From the NCBI GenBank assembly GCA_963966105.1, contig CAWYQB010000402.1:186001-250000 (forward strand): a DNA stretch of 64,000 nucleotides, written 5' to 3'. The notes under the pieces were generated by a model that saw only the letters and a list, made by a program, of their open reading frames with translations, did not search any database and had not been told where the DNA came from. A program made the translations under genes and the position numbers. Shown here in pieces: positions 61,922 through 64,000 of this stretch. The stretch is from Volucella zonaria (taxonomy: Eukaryota; Arthropoda; Insecta; Diptera; Syrphidae). The first letter of the stretch is position 1; every line of letters begins with the position of its first letter.

Positions 61922-63999
61922 CATATTATGCACCAGAAAAAAGAAAATTCAAAATCTTAAAATGGCTATAACTCCTAAACTAGGCGTCTGCGGGGGTCAT
62001 ATTATGCACCAGAAAAGAAAATTCAAAATCTTAAAATGGCTATAACTCCTAAACTAGGCGTCTGCGGGGGTCATATTATGCACCAGAAAAAAGAAAATTC
62101 AAAATCTTAAAATGGCTATAACTCCTAAACTAGGCGTCTGCGGGGGTCATATTATGCTCCAGAAAAAAGAAAATTCAAAATCCTAAAATGGCTATAACTC
62201 CTAAACTAGGCGTCTGCGGGGGTCATATTATGCACCAGAAAAAAAAATTCTAAATCTTAAAATGGCTATAACTCCTAAACTAGGCGTCTGCGGGGGTCAT
62301 ATTATGCACCAGAAAAAAAAAATTCAAAATCTTAAAATGGCTATAACTCCTAAACTAGGCGTCTGCGGGGGTCATATTATGCACCAGAAAAAAAAAATCA
62401 AAATCTTAAAATGGCTATAACTCCTAAACTAGTCGTCTGCGGGGGTCATATTATGCACCAGAAAAAAGAAAATTCAAAATCTTAAAATGGCTATAACTCC
62501 TAAACTAGGCGTCTGCGGGGGTCATATTATGCACCAGAAAAAAGAAAATTCAAAATCTTAAAATGGCTATAACTCCTAAACTAGGCGTCTACGGGAGTCA
62601 TATTATGCACCAGAAAAAAGAAAATTCAAAATCTTAAAATGGCTATAACTCAAAAACTAGGCGTCTGCGGGGGTCATATTATGCACCAGAAAAAAAAAAT
62701 TCAAAATCTTAAAATGGCTATAACTCCTAAACTAGGCCTCTGCGGGGGTCATATTATGCACCAGAAAAAAAAATTCAAACTCTTAAAATGGCTATAACTC
62801 CTGAACTAGGCGTCTGCGGGGGTCATATTATGCACCAGAAAAAAAAAATTCAAAATCTTAAAATGGCTATAACTCCTAAACTAGGCGTCTGCGGGGGTCA
62901 TATTATGCACCAGAAAAAAGAAAATTCAAAATCTTAAAATGGCTATAACTCCTAAACTAGGCGTCTGCGGGGGTCATATTATGCTCCAGAAAAAAGAAAA
63001 TTCAAAATCCTAAAATGGCTATAACTCCTAAACTAGGCGTCTGCGGGGGGCATTTTATGCACCAGAAAAAAAAAATTCAAAATCTTAAAATGGCTATAAC
63101 TCCTAAACTAGGCGTCTGCGGGGGTCATATTATGCACCAGAAAAAAAAATTCAAAATCTTAAAATGGCTATAACTCCTAAACTAGGCGTCTGCGGGGGTC
63201 ATATTATGCACCAGAAAAAAAAATTCAAAATCTTAAAATGGCTATAACTCCTAAACTAGGCGTCTGCGGGGGTCATATTATGCACCAGAAAAAAAAAATT
63301 CAAAATCTTAAAATGGCTATAACTCCTAAACTAGGCGTCTGCGGGGGTCATATTATGCACCAGAAAAAAGAAAATTCAAAATCTTAAAATGGCTATAACT
63401 CCTAAACTAGGCGTCTGCGGGGATCATATTATGCACCAGAAAAAAAAAATTCAAAATCTTTAAATGGCTATAACTCCTAAACTAGGCGCTTGCGGAGGTC
63501 ATATTATGCACCAGAAAAAAAAAATTCAAAATCTTAAAATGGCTATAACTCCTAAACTAGGCGTCTGGGGGGGTCATATTATGCACCAGAAAAAAAAAAA
63601 TTCAAAATCTTAAAATGGCTATAACTCCTAAACTAGGCGTCTGCGGGGGTCATATTATGCACCAGAAAAAAAAAATTCAAAATCTTAAAATGGCTATAAC
63701 TCCTAAACTAGGCGTCTGCGGGGGTCATATTATGCACCAGAAAAAAGAAAATTCAAAATCTTAAAATGGCTATAACTCCTAAACTAGGAGTCTGCGGGGG
63801 TCATATTATGCACCAGAAAAAAGAAAATTCAAAATCCTAAAATGGCTATAACTCCTAAACTAGGCGTCTGCGGGGGTCACATTATGCACCAGAAAAAAGA
63901 AAATTCAAAATCTTAAAATGGCTATAACTCCTAAACTAGGCGTCTGCGGGGGTCATATTATGCACCAGAAAAAAAAAATTCAAAATCTTAAAATGGCTA
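61922..63999. repeat. Third, shortened copy of the 59-61 kb block
   Basis: The offset from copy 2 is 2,942 at the start (A4-G-A4 at 62,012), 2,792 at GGGGGGCATTTTATG (63,051) and 2,563 at GGCGCTTGCGG (63,489) and CTAGGAGTC (63,789). That fits two separate losses of about two and three units. One lost unit is the GCACTAG unit. The copy continues to the window edge. Confidence 0.87.
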
Positions 64000-64000
64000 T

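Larger units (their letters stand above)
1..64000. repeat. Satellite DNA array, ~75-76 bp monomer, ~850 copies
   Basis: Every line of the window is made of the same unit repeated head to tail in one orientation. Landmarks recurring every 74 to 77 bases are ATGGCTATAACTCC, CTAAACTAGG, GTCTGCGGGGGTC, CATATTATGCACCAG, an adenine tract and AAAATCTTAAA. Dividing 64,000 by about 75.5 gives roughly 850 copies. Most copies differ from the common form by zero to three bases plus adenine-tract length. No unique DNA interrupts the array and both window ends lie inside a monomer, so it continues outward on both sides. Arrays like this are known from eukaryotic heterochromatin; centromeric or other location is not shown by the sequence. 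I do not recognise the monomer as a named family. The window holds no other sequence class, so all stretches without genes are this array. Confidence 0.99.

Noticed and set aside
1..64000. CRISPR array
   Set aside because: Copies abut directly with no unique spacers, the unit is ~75 bp, and no cas genes are present.
1..64000. Telomere repeat or rDNA spacer
   Set aside because: No TTAGGG-like or other short telomere motif is repeated, and no rRNA sequence is present in the window. An rDNA spacer cannot be strictly excluded without flanks.
1..64000. Genes on the minus strand
   Set aside because: The reverse complement of the monomer has stops such as TAG in CCTAGTTTAG and TTATAG and TAA in TTTAAG, and I saw no long open frame there.

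Overview
The whole 64,000-base window is one uninterrupted tandem array of a single satellite DNA family. The unit is mostly 75 or 76 bp (range seen 52 to 77 bp), which gives roughly 850 head-to-tail copies, all in the same orientation. The array runs off both ends of the window. I found no protein-coding gene, RNA gene, transposon, integrated virus, spacer array or unique sequence between the copies. Arrays of this kind are typical of eukaryotic heterochromatin (centromeric, pericentromeric, subtelomeric or interstitial blocks). Nothing here tells me the species or chromosome position, and I do not recognise the monomer as a named satellite.

One monomer, read from its ATGG, has these parts in order: ATGGCTATAACTCC; CTAAACTAGG; a GC-rich core GGCGTCTGCGGGGGTC with two CpG sites and a G5 run; the near-palindrome CATATTATG; GCACCAG; an adenine tract; and a tail holding three AAAAT steps before the next ATGG. 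GC content of the common form is about 37% (28 of 76 bases). The main polymorphism is in the adenine tract. A6-G-A4 gives 76 bp, A10 gives 75 bp, A9 or A4-G-A4 gives 74 bp, A11 gives 76 bp, and A5-TT-A4 and GAAACCAG forms also occur. Only the 75-bp form is a multiple of three, so runs of 75-bp units create repetitive open frames. These frames are a by-product of unit length, and I do not annotate them as genes.

Layout by diagnostic variants: 1-6,100 mixed units with a 3.9-kb-spaced duplicate; 6,100-9,800 GGATATAACT/CATATCATG pairs and a CATTTTATG/CATATTGTG pair in three copies; 9,800-15,400 a variable 7-, 8- and 10-unit higher-order repeat marked by TATAATG and GACGTCAGCG; 15,400-21,600 mostly 76-bp units with GAAACCAGAG and CTGAGGGGTC variants; 21,600-26,200 mixed units including a distant copy of the 9.9-kb pattern; 26,200-38,600 a large block present about three times (tandem offset 3,242 bp, plus a copy about 8 kb away); 38,600-41,200 units with A4-G-A4 tracts and CCTAAAATGG tails; 41,200-49,550 repeated GCACTAG triads ending in a 2,386-bp tandem duplication; 49,600-54,100 a 2,258-bp duplication; 54,450-64,000 a block repeated at offset 4,525 bp and again, with units deleted, at about 2,942 bp further on.

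There is no gene network to describe. The biology visible here is satellite evolution: local unit duplication, segmental duplication of 0.5 to 3.2 kb blocks, small slippage deletions at the AAAAT steps, and base variants copied along with their blocks.
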